21,726 nucleotides of DNA from assembly GCA_003427395.1 (NCBI GenBank), contig BFEA01000566.1, positions 431,042 to 452,767 on the forward strand. Reading direction: 5' to 3'. The stretch is from Chara braunii (lineage: Eukaryota > Streptophyta > Charophyceae > Charales > Characeae). The notes below the pieces were generated by a model. The model did no database searches. It was given only the letters and a program-made list of their open reading frames with translations, and was not told the DNA's origin. The position numbers and the translations under genes were made by a program. How positions within the stretch are numbered: position 1 is the stretch's first letter; each line of letters begins with the position of its first letter. Of the stretch, positions 9,599-18,062 are shown piece by piece.

Positions 9599-10102
9599 CT
9601 TCGGTTGGCTGCTGGTCTGCTCCTTTCCACCGGGCCCATGGTGCACAGTCCCACATGGTACTTGCTGACTGGACTAAGTGAGACTGGGACCGGTTACCGC
9701 TGACTCAGCAAGGGTGAACTTCCCACTTGCCCACTTGCCTCTATCCTAACGTGGGCAAACTCGAAAGGCTACTTCCGCGACCTTCTGGAAGTCTGTGGAC
9801 TTGGCCTTTCGGGCCTGTAGCAACTACGGCCTTGACCTTTCAGGACTGTAGTGGCTACGACCTTGACCTTTCAGATGTGCAACAGCTACGGATTCTAGAC
9901 AGCTATGACCCCTATTCGACAGAGCTACGGTTCATGTCCCGATAACTAAACAGACCTATGACAGACAACAGTGCACTACTAACACACAGGTCGCGGGTTC
10001 AAACACACAGCGGTCTACTGAGTACTGTACACGGGTTCAGGGTGGTCTAGGGATCGAGCCCTGGGATCTGCATCTGTCACTGCAAAGGTGAAAACCGTTT
10101 CA

Positions 10103-10106
10103 GTAG
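10103..10106. repeat. Target-site duplication GTAG, right copy
   Basis: GTAG follows the LTR terminus TTTCA and matches 1225-1228. Confidence 0.85.
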
Positions 10107-10133
10107 CTTGCTGAATGGTAGCTTGCTCAATGG
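10103..10133 (+). repeat. Two tandem 16-mers GTAGCTTGCT[G/C]AATGG
   Basis: Host sequence copies at 10103-10118 and 10118-10133 overlap by one base; a third perfect copy of the first lies at 11274-11289. The first supplied the GTAG target of the retrotransposon. Confidence 0.85.
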
Positions 10134-10270
10134 TACATATGAAAGGCCTGCCACGATTCAGACCCCAAATTCGAGTTTCAGGGTCAAGGTCTTAGGCCAA
10201 GTCGGTCAGTTTCAGAGAAGTCTCAGTCCTAAGGTACCTTAGGAGTCCAGTCCAAGAGGCACCTGAGGTT

Positions 10271-10378
10271 GGCAAGGGTTGCATTCTATAAGCAAAAGTC
10301 ACATCTCAGGGGCAAGGTTGCATTCTATAAGCAAAAGTCACATCCCAGAGGCAAAGGTTGCATTTTATAGCACAAGCC
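10271..10378 (+). repeat. U3 tandem repeats of about 39 bp, three copies
   Basis: Units start near 10271, 10311 and 10350, each with GGCAAGGTTGCATT followed by a TATA-like and GCAAAAGTCACAT part. They lie about 300 bp upstream of the LTR TATA box, as U3 enhancer repeats often do. The third unit is degenerate. Confidence 0.8.
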
Positions 10379-10672
10379 AGGTCTGATATTGAAGAGTCAT
10401 ATTGATAAGTCACATCCCACGGGCAAAGGACACTTCCCCAGGCAAAAGTCATGGAGTCGCAGAGGCAGGTGTCACAACCCACAGTCAAAACCATGTGTCA
10501 AAATCGAAAAAGTGTGATTCAAAGGCCCAAGCAGCAGCACACCAATGGAAATTCGGGAAAAAGTACTAGGCCCTGACGCTCTGAAGCAAACAGGCCGTGG
10601 GGATGTGGTACCGGAACCAAGTCAAGCCCAAGAAGCAGAGGCTGGGACGAGTTGAAGCTCAGTCCAAGGCAA

Positions 10673-10679
10673 TATAAGG
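10673..10679 (+). promoter_or_regulatory. TATA box of solo LTR copy 1
   Basis: TATAAGG, followed by ACTGGCCAGCCTC, a context matched by TATAAAG at 19543 in the related LTR. Confidence 0.6.
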
Positions 10680-10810
10680 ACTGGCCAGCCTCCTCATTGG
10701 GGCAGATTGCTCATTCACATGAACTCTGGAAGTGCTGGTGCACTTGTGCACTATTGTGAGGGGCGGAGCGCTGAGCCAGGGAGCTGCGCTGTTAGAGGGA
10801 GAGAGAGGGA

Positions 10811-10824
10811 GCAGCCATAGCTGC
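10811..10824 (+). other. LTR hairpin GCAGC-CATA-GCTGC
   Basis: A five-bp stem with loop CATA, 138 nt downstream of TATA. A second, weaker version (CGGC-CATA-GCTG with one G-T pair) follows near 10847-10858. Compared with the first LTR family the middle pair is A-T rather than G-C. Confidence 0.6.
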
Positions 10825-11235
10825 CCCGGTGCTGGCAGAGCGAAGGCGGCCATAGCTGGGCCAGTGTTTAGTGTTAGTCGTAGAACTCAGAGGGGTTAGT
10901 AGAATCAGCAGTGGGTGTATTCAGAGTTGGTCCTTGAGTAGTAGAGGGTGTGAGTGCATACAAGTAGCGAGAGAAGACACAGAGTTTTGGAGACAGAGAG
11001 AAGAGCGGTGAGAGAGACTCTTACCTGAATGAAGATACTGGTTACTTGGATCTGCGCTGTCGATCGCTTGTGACTGGAACACTCAATTGCTCATATGATA
11101 ATTTGTTGGAAGTCTGAAGCTGCACTTACTTGGTCGTCGTCTCTCTGGCCTCCAGTGTGAACTTCGTGTGATCTCATCCGTGCATGGTGTGTGATTGTGT
11201 GCGCTCATTGGTGGTGGACTGGGAGGTTCATAGCA

Positions 11236-11506
11236 CATACAACACTGACATACTGTTTTCGAGTGTCTGTCTGGTAGCTTGCTGAATGGATGAAGAGTTC
11301 AAAAACTTCAAATCTTGTTACGTCAGGTTCTACATCCGTTGACGGCCTAAGAGTCTGGGAACCTGCATGAAGTCAGGTTTGTGGTTAGGATCCGGACTTC
11401 CAGGCAACTGTCCGACACCAGACGGAATGTTCAGGCCTGGCATCCAGATAATGGAGCCCTGTCCGGACCTCTATTGAAATTAAGATCGATATACAGAAAA
11501 GCTGTG
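11236..11506. other. No gene seen
   Basis: Unique-looking host DNA. It contains the third copy of the 16-mer (11274-11289) and no splice-bounded open frame that I would defend. Confidence 0.6.
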
Positions 11507-11764
11507 TTACCAACGGGTCACCTTGATTGCGCGGGCGGCCCGGGCGGGCAAGGGCCAGGGAAGGTCTCTGTTAAAAAAAAAAAAAAAATCTAGAAAATCT
11601 GGAAAAATACCATGTTGTGCAGAAAAATAAAATGAACAACTTTTGCCACAGGGTCAGCTCGAAATTCTTTGCCAAATGAATTGAAAATTCAAATGATCTA
11701 GAAAAAATAAATAAATAAATAAATTATGTTGCGGCTGACAAGTGGTCCCGGGCCACTCTGGTAA
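11507..11764. mobile_element. Short element with inverted ends (copy 1)
   Basis: The ends are TTACCA and TGGTAA. Its inside matches 20451-20691: CCAGGGAAGGTC, GCAGAAAAATAAA, GAACAACTTTTGCC, CAGGGTCA, CGAAATTCTT and CCGGGCCACTCTGGTA occur in the same order. It is GC-rich at both ends with an A-rich middle and no coding region, so a MITE-like non-autonomous element is likely. A target duplication is not clear. Confidence 0.6.
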
Positions 11765-12199
11765 TATATAGTGAAAAAGTGAAGAAAAACATGTTACGTT
11801 TCTAATGTTTGTAAGAGTACCAAAACCAACTCACCAAGTTATCTAAAGTACAACGAATTGCGGAAAAGAGAGATTTTTTTTTTTCTTTTTCAAAAAGAAA
11901 TGTTTTGTAGTAGCATTGGAAATACAAACAACTTTTGATTGAGGACGATCCCAGAATTCACAACGGAATTCGAGTTTACAGGTAAAAAAAAACAAAAACT
12001 AGAAACGAAAATTTCAGAAAACGACAAAAATTGTGAACCCCTTCGGTCCGGATCAATCCGGTCATCTTGAAGAAAAAGGCATGGTGATAATTTATAAATT
12101 TGTACTATTTATAGCCATATCGCCATGCCTTGTGTTTGGCGAGGGATGGGGGCCAGTTGGTTGGTGCCGTTTGGAGGAGAGCACAATTGTTTGCTTCTG
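11765..12199. other. AT-rich, no gene seen
   Basis: Contains A and T runs and scattered short repeats. No supported exon or RNA gene was found. Confidence 0.6.
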
Positions 12200-12303
12200 T
12201 TCAACTCTGTCCTCAGCTAACGCGTGTCAGTTTGCGTGTTTGCCCTTTATCTTCAACTCTGTCCTCAGCTAACGCGTGTCAGTTTGCGTGTTTGCCCTTT
12301 ATC
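12200..12303. repeat. Perfect 52-bp tandem duplication
   Basis: Positions 12200-12251 and 12252-12303 are identical, beginning TTCAACTCTGTCCTCAGC. Lack of any difference implies a recent event or an assembly artefact. It lies in the pyrimidine-rich part just upstream of the exon-like segment at 12331. Confidence 0.97.
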
Positions 12304-12330
12304 TTTATCTTCTTTATCTTTATCTTCCAG

Positions 12331-12476
12331 TGTTACAGTGGGTGCAATTATGTTTTGATGTTGGTTGTGCAGCATTTTGTGCTGAGTTATCTGGTCTGCT
12401 CTGTAACTTGGGGCATGCAGCAAGAGAACAAGCAGTGAAGGAGCATATCTGGTGGATGCTGTGTCAACACTTGTAG
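12331..12476 (+). CDS. Candidate terminal exon, unidentified gene
   Basis: A good acceptor (repeated TTTATC tract then TTCCAG, ending at 12330) opens a frame to TAG at 12474-12476, 47 complete codons plus an incoming split codon. The peptide includes CFDVGCAAFCAELSGLLCN, followed by REQAVKEHIWWML: Cys-rich, then amphipathic, and not repeat-derived. A second frame across 12425-12529 is also open (LVDAVSTLVGV), with a possible donor GTAGGT at 12481, so the frame is not settled. No family is recognised, and no matching upstream exon was found. Confidence 0.25.
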
Positions 12477-12541
12477 GAGTGGTAGGTCCTCTTTGTTTCT
12501 GTGCTCTGCTTGCAAGTAAGCCTTGTTGACTTTGAAAATTT

Positions 12542-12563
12542 GTAATTACTAATTAGTAATTAC
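12542..12563. repeat. Perfect 22-bp AT-rich palindrome
   Basis: The left half GTAATTACTAA is the exact reverse complement of the right half TTAGTAATTAC. Related GTAATTACTAATTACTAA occurs at 15790. It may be a cruciform or insertion-target sequence; nothing shows function. Confidence 0.9.
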
Positions 12564-12639
12564 CCTTTACCCTTGAGTCTTGAGTCTTGACATATTTCCT
12601 CTTGTTATTCTTCTCCACTCCTCCTCCCCTTACAATCCT

Positions 12640-13075
12640 TCACTTCCTCTCCTCCTCCTCCTCCTCCTCCTCCTCCTCCTCCTCCTCCTCCTTGCTTGTT
12701 TTTTCATTGCCTTTTCTCTCTCTCCTCCCCCTCCTCCTCCTGCGTTCTTTCTCCCTTCCTCCTCCTCCTCCCCTTACACTCCTTCTCTTCCTCCCCTCCT
12801 CCTGCTCCTCCTCCTCCTCCTCCTCGCTTGTTTCTTCATCGCCTTTTCTTTCTCTCCTCCCCCTCCTCCCCCTCCTCCTCCTCCTCCTGTGTTCTTTCTC
12901 CCTTCCTCCTCCTCCTCCTCCTCCTCCGCTTACATTCCTTCTCTTCCTCTCCTCTTGCTGCTGCCCCTCCTCCTCCTTGCTTGTTTCTTCATCACCTTTT
13001 CTCTCTCCCCTCCCCCTCCTCCTCCTCTTCCTGCGTCCTTTCTCCCTTCCTCCTCCTCCTGCTCCTCCTTTTGTG
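12640..13075. repeat. CCT-rich minisatellite, about 3.5 long units
   Basis: Units of roughly 130-150 bp combine (CTC)n runs with a conserved island (GCTTGTTTCTTCATCGCC, then TTTCTCTC, then GTTCTTTCTCCCTTCC). Plus and minus frames are open for more than 100 codons only because the tract lacks A on one strand. These Leu/Ser/Pro-rich or Glu/Arg-rich ORFs should not be annotated as genes. Confidence 0.9.
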
Positions 13076-13265
13076 ATTGTTGTCATTTTTTTTGGGGGGG
13101 GGGTTATAGCTCCCGACAACTGGCGCCTTTGAGTTTGCTTCAGTTTTTTTGTGCTAGTGAATCTGGTCCAAAAGACGTCTAAACCTTCTGAAGACAAGTT
13201 CAATGTTCTGACAGAAAGGTTATTACAGTTTCCCTTTACAGAAAACTTCAAGACTCTCATTGAAA

Positions 13266-13735
13266 TTTGAAATCCTAAAACTCTAAAGAGTCCCTCTAAA
13301 CGCTGAATTGTAAAACCCTAAAACGGCATGAAACCCTAAAATGCTAACCCCTAAGCCCTAAGACTGTAGACCAGTCCTTCAGGACGTCCGTTGAAATTGG
13401 AATGACACAGAGAAGGGTAATTAGCATGCCCCCTGCCCAAGAATGGTCACACGCAAATATCGAGAAATCGTCCAAATAAATAAACCAAAAAAATTGAGTT
13501 AAAACTTGAAAAATAATTCTGAACCCGAAAACCCTGAAGTCTCTAGAACCCGAAACCCTAAGTGCTAAAGACTATACTCTTTAACAGTTTAACTCTTAAA
13601 CCCTGACTCGTAGCCCTAAAAAGGAAAACCCTAAATTTGGCCTAAACCTTAAACCCCAAATCCTTAAACCCTAAAACCCCTTAACGGCAGAGTGGTTATC
13701 GTTGTAAAATAGCTTGTAAGTTGTAACCCTAAAGA
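13266..13735. repeat. Degenerate telomere-like CCCTAAA tract
   Basis: At least eight CCCTAA motifs, mostly within AAACCCTAAA, occur in about 470 bp, with many one-base variants between them. Plant-type telomeres are (CCCTAAA)n on this strand. The decay and spacing indicate an interstitial relic rather than a chromosome end. Confidence 0.7.
13374..13477 (+). pseudogene. U6 snRNA-like sequence
   Basis: It follows U6 along its whole length: a 5' stem-loop (GTCCTTCAGGAC), TTGGAA, the ACAGAGA box, ATTAGCATG with the AGC triad, CCCCTGC, ACACGCA, and ATCGAGAAAT.GTCCAAAT at the end. U6 is the catalytic-centre RNA of the spliceosome. Against a copy that works, about four bases (GGTA) are inserted just after ACAGAGAAG, there are several substitutions, the 3' end runs into AAATAAATAAA instead of a T run, and no TATA or upstream element is seen at the expected distances. 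A pseudogene is most likely. Confidence 0.85.
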
Positions 13736-13948
13736 CCCTGCATCCCATCCAAATGGGGACTGTGGACGGGAGAGCAGATAGTGGCAAACCGAGAAAGATA
13801 ATATATAAGGAGGACAGACGGGGAGGGTGAATGATTCGTTTGTGGGCGAGGATAAGTTGCTGTTAAGTCTGCAACCTTTGTCTGGGGCCCTGAGAGTCGG
13901 GGCATACGCACACTAGGTAGGTCTTTCTCGTGCTGCATCTGACTGATT
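13736..13948. other. No gene seen
   Basis: Includes a TATATAAGG element near 13803, but no supported transcription unit follows before the LTR starts. Confidence 0.5.
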
Positions 13949-14345
13949 TGAAACGTTTTTCACCTTTTTGTAGTCACAGATGCAGGCCCTAGAGTTCGAT
14001 CCCTAGACCTTACCTTGCCCATGTACAGTATTGAGCTGAACCCCGAGTGTTTGAACCCGTGACCTGTGTTTTCATAGTGGGGTGTTGTCTGTCGTAGGTC
14101 TGTGTAGCTGTAGGGGTTCGATCTGTAGGTCTGTCGAGTAGGGGTCATAGCTGTGTAGAGGTCGAAACTGCTAGGCTAGAGGTCTGTAGGTGAGTCGCAG
14201 GTCCAACTCCGTTGAGTCGGCAGTGCAACCCCATGCAGTCAGTGGTACCTGTCCCAGTCGCCCTCAGTCCGGTCAAGCAAGTACCGTGTGGGACTGTACA
14301 CACCAAGGGCCTGGTGGAAAGGGGCAGACCAGCGGCATACAGAAG

Positions 14346-14352
14346 TATAAAT
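14346..14352 (+). promoter_or_regulatory. TATA box of the solo LTR
   Basis: TATAAAT in the context AGTATAAATCAAG, identical to the 5' LTR of the full element. Confidence 0.6.
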
Positions 14353-14499
14353 CAAGAAGCAGCGCGCAGCAATTCATTCATTCGCTGCGTAAGCCATGCA
14401 GAAGCGCTGCTACAGCGCCTTGTGCGAGGCGGTCTGCAGGTCGCCCGAAGTCGAAGTGGGCTGAAGAGAGACAACGTAGCCATAGTCAGTAGTAGTAGA

Positions 14500-14513
14500 G
14501 CGGCCGTAGCCGC
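14500..14513 (+). other. LTR hairpin GCGGC-CGTA-GCCGC
   Basis: A five-bp stem 154 nt downstream of TATA. The loop differs from CATA by one base while the stem is intact. Confidence 0.6.
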
Positions 14514-14799
14514 TGTAGGAGGACGATAGGCTTTAGTGTGTGTGTGTGTGTAAGAGAGGGGAGCGTGTGGAGTATTCAGGGCGATCCAGAGTTGAGTATG
14601 TGCAAACGGTGGTGTTGGACACAGTGACGAGAGTTGGGTGTGCAGGTGCTGAAGAGCCATAGCTTGTTGAAGTGATTTTGCATCTGAACTGTGTTCTCGT
14701 GTTTCATATCTCTGAGCTTTGAGTGGGCGCGCTGCGCAAGTGTGAATCGCCATCTGTTTCTATGTATGAGAAGTGGAAAAGAAAGCGAGTCTGATTGCA

Positions 14800-15238
14800 G
14801 ATTAACGATCAGGTACAGCATGAGAGCCCTGGCGTGAGTAAGTCCGTAGATCCTTGGAATGAGGTGATCTTCCTTTTCTCCATATCCACGAAACGTGTGA
14901 TTACCAGGTTTTTGCCCTCCCCACTGTCAGTCTCCCTCTCCACTCTCCCCTCCTCTCTCTCCCACTCCACTCTCCCTCTTCACGCTGCCTTAAATGTTCA
15001 ATTTTTCAATTTCTAATCTCTTATCCTTGCAAACATCAGTGTGGCACTTTTCTTTTGAGAGCTGAACAAAATCATCGAAATGTCATATAGTTATTAATAC
15101 TTATTATAGTAGATTTTATAATTTTTATTATATATGCACTTTATTACTTTAAAGTATTTTTGTATCAATTTTCTTGATCTTTCATTAGTTTCATACTTTC
15201 ACTTTGCTTTGCTAAAGCATTGATAGTAATTTGATACC
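14800..15238. other. No gene seen; AT-rich from 15080
   Basis: A CTCTCC-rich stretch (14920-14990) is followed by AT-rich DNA (15080-15165). The second part could be promoter-proximal to the candidate gene at 15298, but only the TATA-like element is recognisable. Confidence 0.5.
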
Positions 15239-15245
15239 TATATAT
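15239..15245 (+). promoter_or_regulatory. TATA-like element upstream of candidate small gene
   Basis: TATATAT lies about 55 nt before the ATG at 15298. In an AT-rich area such a match is weak evidence. Confidence 0.3.
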
Positions 15246-15297
15246 GCTGTCTGCTGTTTGCTGTTTGCTTCCTCTTCTTGTTTGCCACTTTCCTAAA

Positions 15298-15782
15298 ATG
15301 GCAAGACAGGTTTTTGTGGGTGTGAGCATCGTTGTGGGTGTATTTGCAGAACCAATCATCGATCTTAGTGCGCCTGGGTGAGTATTTACTATTTGTGGAA
15401 TTTTATGCTGGAAACACTTAAAACGTTTGCCGGAAGTTTATTTTTTTCTGATTGAAATATAAGTTTTTTTTTCTTAAACTGTTTTACCAGATTTTTTTAA
15501 TTCCTAATTCCTGAATCCTGATTGAAAAATGGAATTTGCATTTTTGCAAGCGTCTTTGGAATTATTTCTGATGGATTTACCTGCAGGTTTCCTGCGAGGC
15601 ATACGTCCTCCCGTGCAAGGCACATGCTCACATTGCCGCAAGGTTCGAGGCTGGGTGTGGTAACTGTCAGAACCTGCACGGGACGAATGGTCGGGTTCGA
15701 ATACCGTCTGGCCGTCTCGATGGGCCCGGTGTGGATCGGAGGGTTGCTCAACAGATATGTGTTTTTCCGACTTTTCGTATAG
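15298..15782 (+). CDS. Candidate two-exon small membrane or secreted protein
   Basis: Exon 1 is 15298-15377, exon 2 is 15587-15782 and stops at TAG. The ATG context AAAATGGC is favourable for plants. The 209-nt intron begins GTGAGT and ends CCTGCAG, and the phases match (two bases plus one), giving about 91 residues. Exon 1 encodes MARQVFVGVSIVVGVFA, a short basic start and hydrophobic core like a signal peptide or anchor, followed by EPIIDLSAPG. Exon 2 is basic (SSRARHML) and ends in hydrophobic MGPVWIGGLL and YVFFRLFV. I recognise no family. An alternative acceptor at 15349 would leave a 28-nt exon, and exon 2 is also open in another frame to 15793, so the model needs transcript support. 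Confidence 0.35.
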
Positions 15783-16019
15783 AAATTAAGTAATTACTAA
15801 TTACTAATTAGGAATGCAAGTTATTCGGCGCGCTGTGGGCGATGGCCACGGCTAAGGGCTGTGGTCAGCAGTACTCAGTCTGTTCCAGGTCGCCAGTGCG
15901 CAAGCTGGGGACCGACTTGCCGTGGGCGGTTGAAAAAAAAAAACAGGAAACCATGTGGCAACATCATCTCTGGTCGTCGGTCCTTCCCACAGCCAGGCGG
16001 TACCGTGTAGGCTGAGCTG
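15783..16019. other. No gene seen
   Basis: Begins with AT-rich GTAATTACTAATTACTAA, related to the palindrome at 12542, then GC-richer DNA with no supported feature. Confidence 0.5.
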
Positions 16020-16500
16020 TCTTATGTGGACTGGACTGGGTGATACTACGTGGGGCGGGGGTCCTAGCATGTGGGGGGCGAGTCGTACCATGTGGACAGG
16101 GACGCACCATGTGGAATGTCGGTAGGGTTTAGGTACTATGTGGCGTCGGTCGTACTATGTCGAGTGGGGCCGTACTATGTGGAGTAAGCGGGTCCGGTGG
16201 TAATGCCAGCGATGGGCATGTGGTGCATTAGTCATTGGTTGTGTATCGTGTGGCCTGGGTGACCCCAAGCAGGTTAGATGTTACTATATGGGGTGGGTAA
16301 CCAGGCCTGGGTGACACCATAGTATGACCCAGCCTATATGGGGTGGATCATGCTATTGGTGGAGACGGTGGTACCATGTTTTGCTCAGGTGATACTACGC
16401 AGGTTCGGTGCCACCACGCGGGGCGGTGCACAGTATGCAGACTCGATGGCTTCGTGGTCCGGGGTAGGTTGGATGATGCTATGTGGGATGCTCGGTACAT
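16020..16500. repeat. Degenerate minisatellite, GTACTATGTGGGGT-like units
   Basis: Many 18-30 bp units with a core of [GC][TC]A[CT][CT]ATGTGG and G-rich linkers, for example near 16035, 16062, 16088, 16109, 16132, 16153, 16174, 16285 and 16479. Spacing is irregular and units are diverged. The strand is G-rich. ORFs across it are not credible. Confidence 0.75.
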
Positions 16501-16508
16501 CCGATCCA

Positions 16509-16561
16509 ACCCCCCCCCCAAAAAAACAAAGACAAAATAAAAACAAAAACAAAAAAAAACA
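16509..16561. repeat. C run followed by A-rich tract
   Basis: Ten C followed by AAAAACAAA-type low-complexity sequence. No function is seen. Confidence 0.9.
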
Positions 16562-16629
16562 AGGCCATGTGGCCGAATCGGGCATCGATGAACTGCCAAT
16601 AGACAGACCTATACTCAGGGCGCACCAGG

Positions 16630-16870
16630 ACTGCCGGGGCCTGCCTGCTGCACAATTTAGGTATTAGGGTTGGAGGGGATGTCAATTCGAGCTCGCGAGC
16701 TCTGCCGGAAGGAAACCGTGGCAAAACCGCACTGGAAACCTGTGGATGGAATTAAAAAATGGGAACTGCACATGACGGACAGTTTGTCCCTTGCCTGGGC
16801 CCGTTGGGAAGCGTCTGTGACCGGGCCGGCTGCACAATTCAACTATTGGAGTCGATATGTCCTTGTGCCC
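16630..16870. repeat. Diverged direct repeat about 195 bp apart
   Basis: GCTGCACAATTTAGGTATT near 16648 and GCTGCACAATTCAACTATT near 16841, with related bases on both sides (GGGCC before, GTCGATATGTC or GGGGATGTC after). It could be one unit duplicated with its spacer. A perfect 14-bp palindrome lies between the copies at 16689-16702. Confidence 0.55.
16689..16702. repeat. Perfect 14-bp palindrome
   Basis: GAGCTCGCGAGCTC is its own reverse complement. It may be chance or a protein-binding dyad. Confidence 0.9.
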
Positions 16871-16905
16871 CCCCCACCCCACCCCCAATTGCATTTCTAA
16901 TTTTC

Positions 16906-17094
16906 TATGCAATGTTTCTTTCTTTCCGAGATCCTTTTTTTTTCAAACTTTTGAAAATTTCAAAAATTTGGTGAATATTCCGGACATGCATCTTCTTGCC
17001 AACCGGTATCTCGAGCCGTGGGCCCGGATTCTTCACCAAAATTCTTAAATAAGTTCGAAAAAAAAGGATGTCGGAAAGAAAGAAACATTGCATA
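16906..17094. repeat. Foldback (long inverted repeat)
   Basis: The left arm from 16906 (TATGCAATGTTTCTTTCTTT) and right arm to 17094 pair over 37 outer bases with one mismatch, and continue inward with interruptions (TTTGGTGAATATTCCGG against CCGGATTCTTCACCAAA) to about 80 bases per arm around a loop of about 30. No coding region. It may be a foldback element or, if transcribed, a small-RNA precursor. Clear target duplications were not found. Confidence 0.85.
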
Positions 17095-17810
17095 TAAATT
17101 TTTGAAACGTCAAGAGTGATCGAGAGATTCAATTTCTCGTTCAAACCATGACCACTATCCCTCGATCGAGATTCAAACAATGACCGCATTCCAGTGATCA
17201 AGAGCTCAACCATAGTTATGATCTGGATAATTAATAATTATTAGTTAGACGATTCCTGAACCATTGGACCACTCTTGAGTCTTCTGGCCATTGGCCCAAT
17301 TTTCTTGCTCATTTGTCCGGGCACCGAGGGTGAAACACTCTTCAGCAGGGGGCATCTGGATCGTAACCATGGTTTGAAGTTTGGACTCTTGGTCACTGTA
17401 GATTGTGGCCAGATGTCCCGTTCTGGACACCTGGATCATAACTATGGTTTGAAGTTTGAAGTCTGGACCACTCTTACACCACCGCAGTCCCCATTCAATC
17501 AGCTGGGGGGTTCACGAGGAGGGTGAGTAGGGGGGAAGAGTGAATTACGTGGTGACCAGTCTGATGAAGAATTGTTCATGTGGTTCCCTACGGAAATCAT
17601 GTGGACTCTGGGATTCCCTGTGTATTGATGGGCTTGGTGGGGTCAGTTGGGGGGCATGAACAAGGGTTGCACCTCCCTGGCTGTCAACGCCTACTGGTCG
17701 ACGGGATGGCGTAAATGAGGCCAAGCTATCACACTGCAAGTACCCCATTCGGTTAGAAATGTCGAGGTATAAAGCTCATGCCTCTGGGCCTTCACAACAG
17801 CTTCACGCTT
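17095..17810. other. Degenerate inverted and direct repeats, no gene seen
   Basis: CTGGATCGTAACCATGGTTT (17356) and CTGGATCATAACTATGGTTT (17430) are direct copies, each followed by GAAGTTTG; an inverted copy, ACCATAGTTATGATCTGG, is near 17209. GGACCACTCTT occurs near 17267 and 17464. The pattern suggests an old nested foldback or rearranged repeat. No exon is supported. Confidence 0.6.
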
Positions 17811-17833
17811 GTGTGTGTGTGTGTGTGTGTGTG
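17811..17833. repeat. (GT)n microsatellite
   Basis: Uninterrupted GT dinucleotides, about 11 units. Confidence 0.97.
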
Positions 17834-18062
17834 CACTGTAATTTCTTGCATTTTTCACAATGATCATACTTGTTTGAGTGCCTTCCAAATTGCAGCTGTT
17901 TATGCTTCTTCTTCTTTTCTTTTCCTCGGGCCATTGCAAGGAACGACCCCATTCAAGTTTTGGATTAAGTTTGATAATTTCTGTGTATTGAATTTGTTTA
18001 CTGAGCTTTGTTCCTTGTATAAAACTTGTTTTCTTTGTATCAAGCTTATTTTAACTTTGCAG

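Larger units (their letters stand above)
1229..10102 (-). mobile_element. Decayed Ty3/gypsy LTR retrotransposon with chromodomain
   Basis: An 8,874-bp element on the minus strand with all structural landmarks: two LTRs (880 and 914 bp) ending TG...CA, a 4-bp target duplication, an initiator-Met PBS, a polypurine tract, and coding remnants in the order gag, protease, RT, RNase H, integrase, chromodomain. That order, with integrase after RNase H, defines Ty3/gypsy; the C-terminal chromodomain points to the chromovirus branch. It cannot be autonomous: gag and pol carry several stops and frameshifts, a 277-bp duplication disrupts the RT connection region, and the second integrase Asp motif is lost. 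Over the first 220 aligned bases the LTRs differ at about 16 positions, so insertion is not recent. Confidence 0.95.
9189..10102 (-). repeat. 5' LTR of the retrotransposon
   Basis: 914 bp, minus-strand start TGAAACGG and end TGATTGCA. It retains a TATA element at 9592-9598. A segment of about 30 bp with CCCACTTG repeats near 9720-9750 is absent from the 3' LTR, so an indel arose after insertion. It would supply the promoter for element RNA. Confidence 0.95.
10140..11235 (+). mobile_element. Solo LTR, second family (copy 1)
   Basis: A 1,096-bp segment starting TGAAAGGCCTG and ending TTCATAGCA, flanked on both sides by CATA (10136-10139 and 11236-11239). It is related to the segment at 18978-20130, most clearly around the TATA box (TATAAGG at 10673) and downstream (GGCCAGCCTC, GCAGCCATAGCTGC). 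No internal coding region or PBS remains, so it is a solo LTR left by recombination between two LTRs. Confidence 0.8.
13949..14799 (+). mobile_element. Solo LTR, same family as the full element, opposite strand
   Basis: 851 bp, from TGAAACGTTTTTCACC to TCTGATTGCA, matching both termini of the full element's LTRs and much of the inside. It is flanked by GATT on both sides (13945-13948 and 14800-14803). TATAAAT is at 14346-14352. A (GT)n run at 14537-14551 sits where the other LTRs have a CACACACTCACT stretch on the opposite strand. It has no internal region and is more diverged than the two LTRs of the full element are from each other. Confidence 0.88.

Noticed and set aside
12580-13260. ORFs of 126-206 codons on both strands
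   Set aside because: They are created by the CCT-rich minisatellite; composition is Leu/Ser/Pro or Glu/Arg only and all frames are open.
13374-13477. Functional U6 gene
   Set aside because: No terminating T run, no promoter elements, an insertion beside ACAGAGA and several substitutions.
13988-14125. B-box-like GTTCGATCC motifs
   Set aside because: They lie in the U3 part of an LTR, without A box or tRNA fold.
16348-16667. ORFs across the ATGTGG minisatellite
   Set aside because: They follow a degenerate tandem repeat and have no domain-like content.
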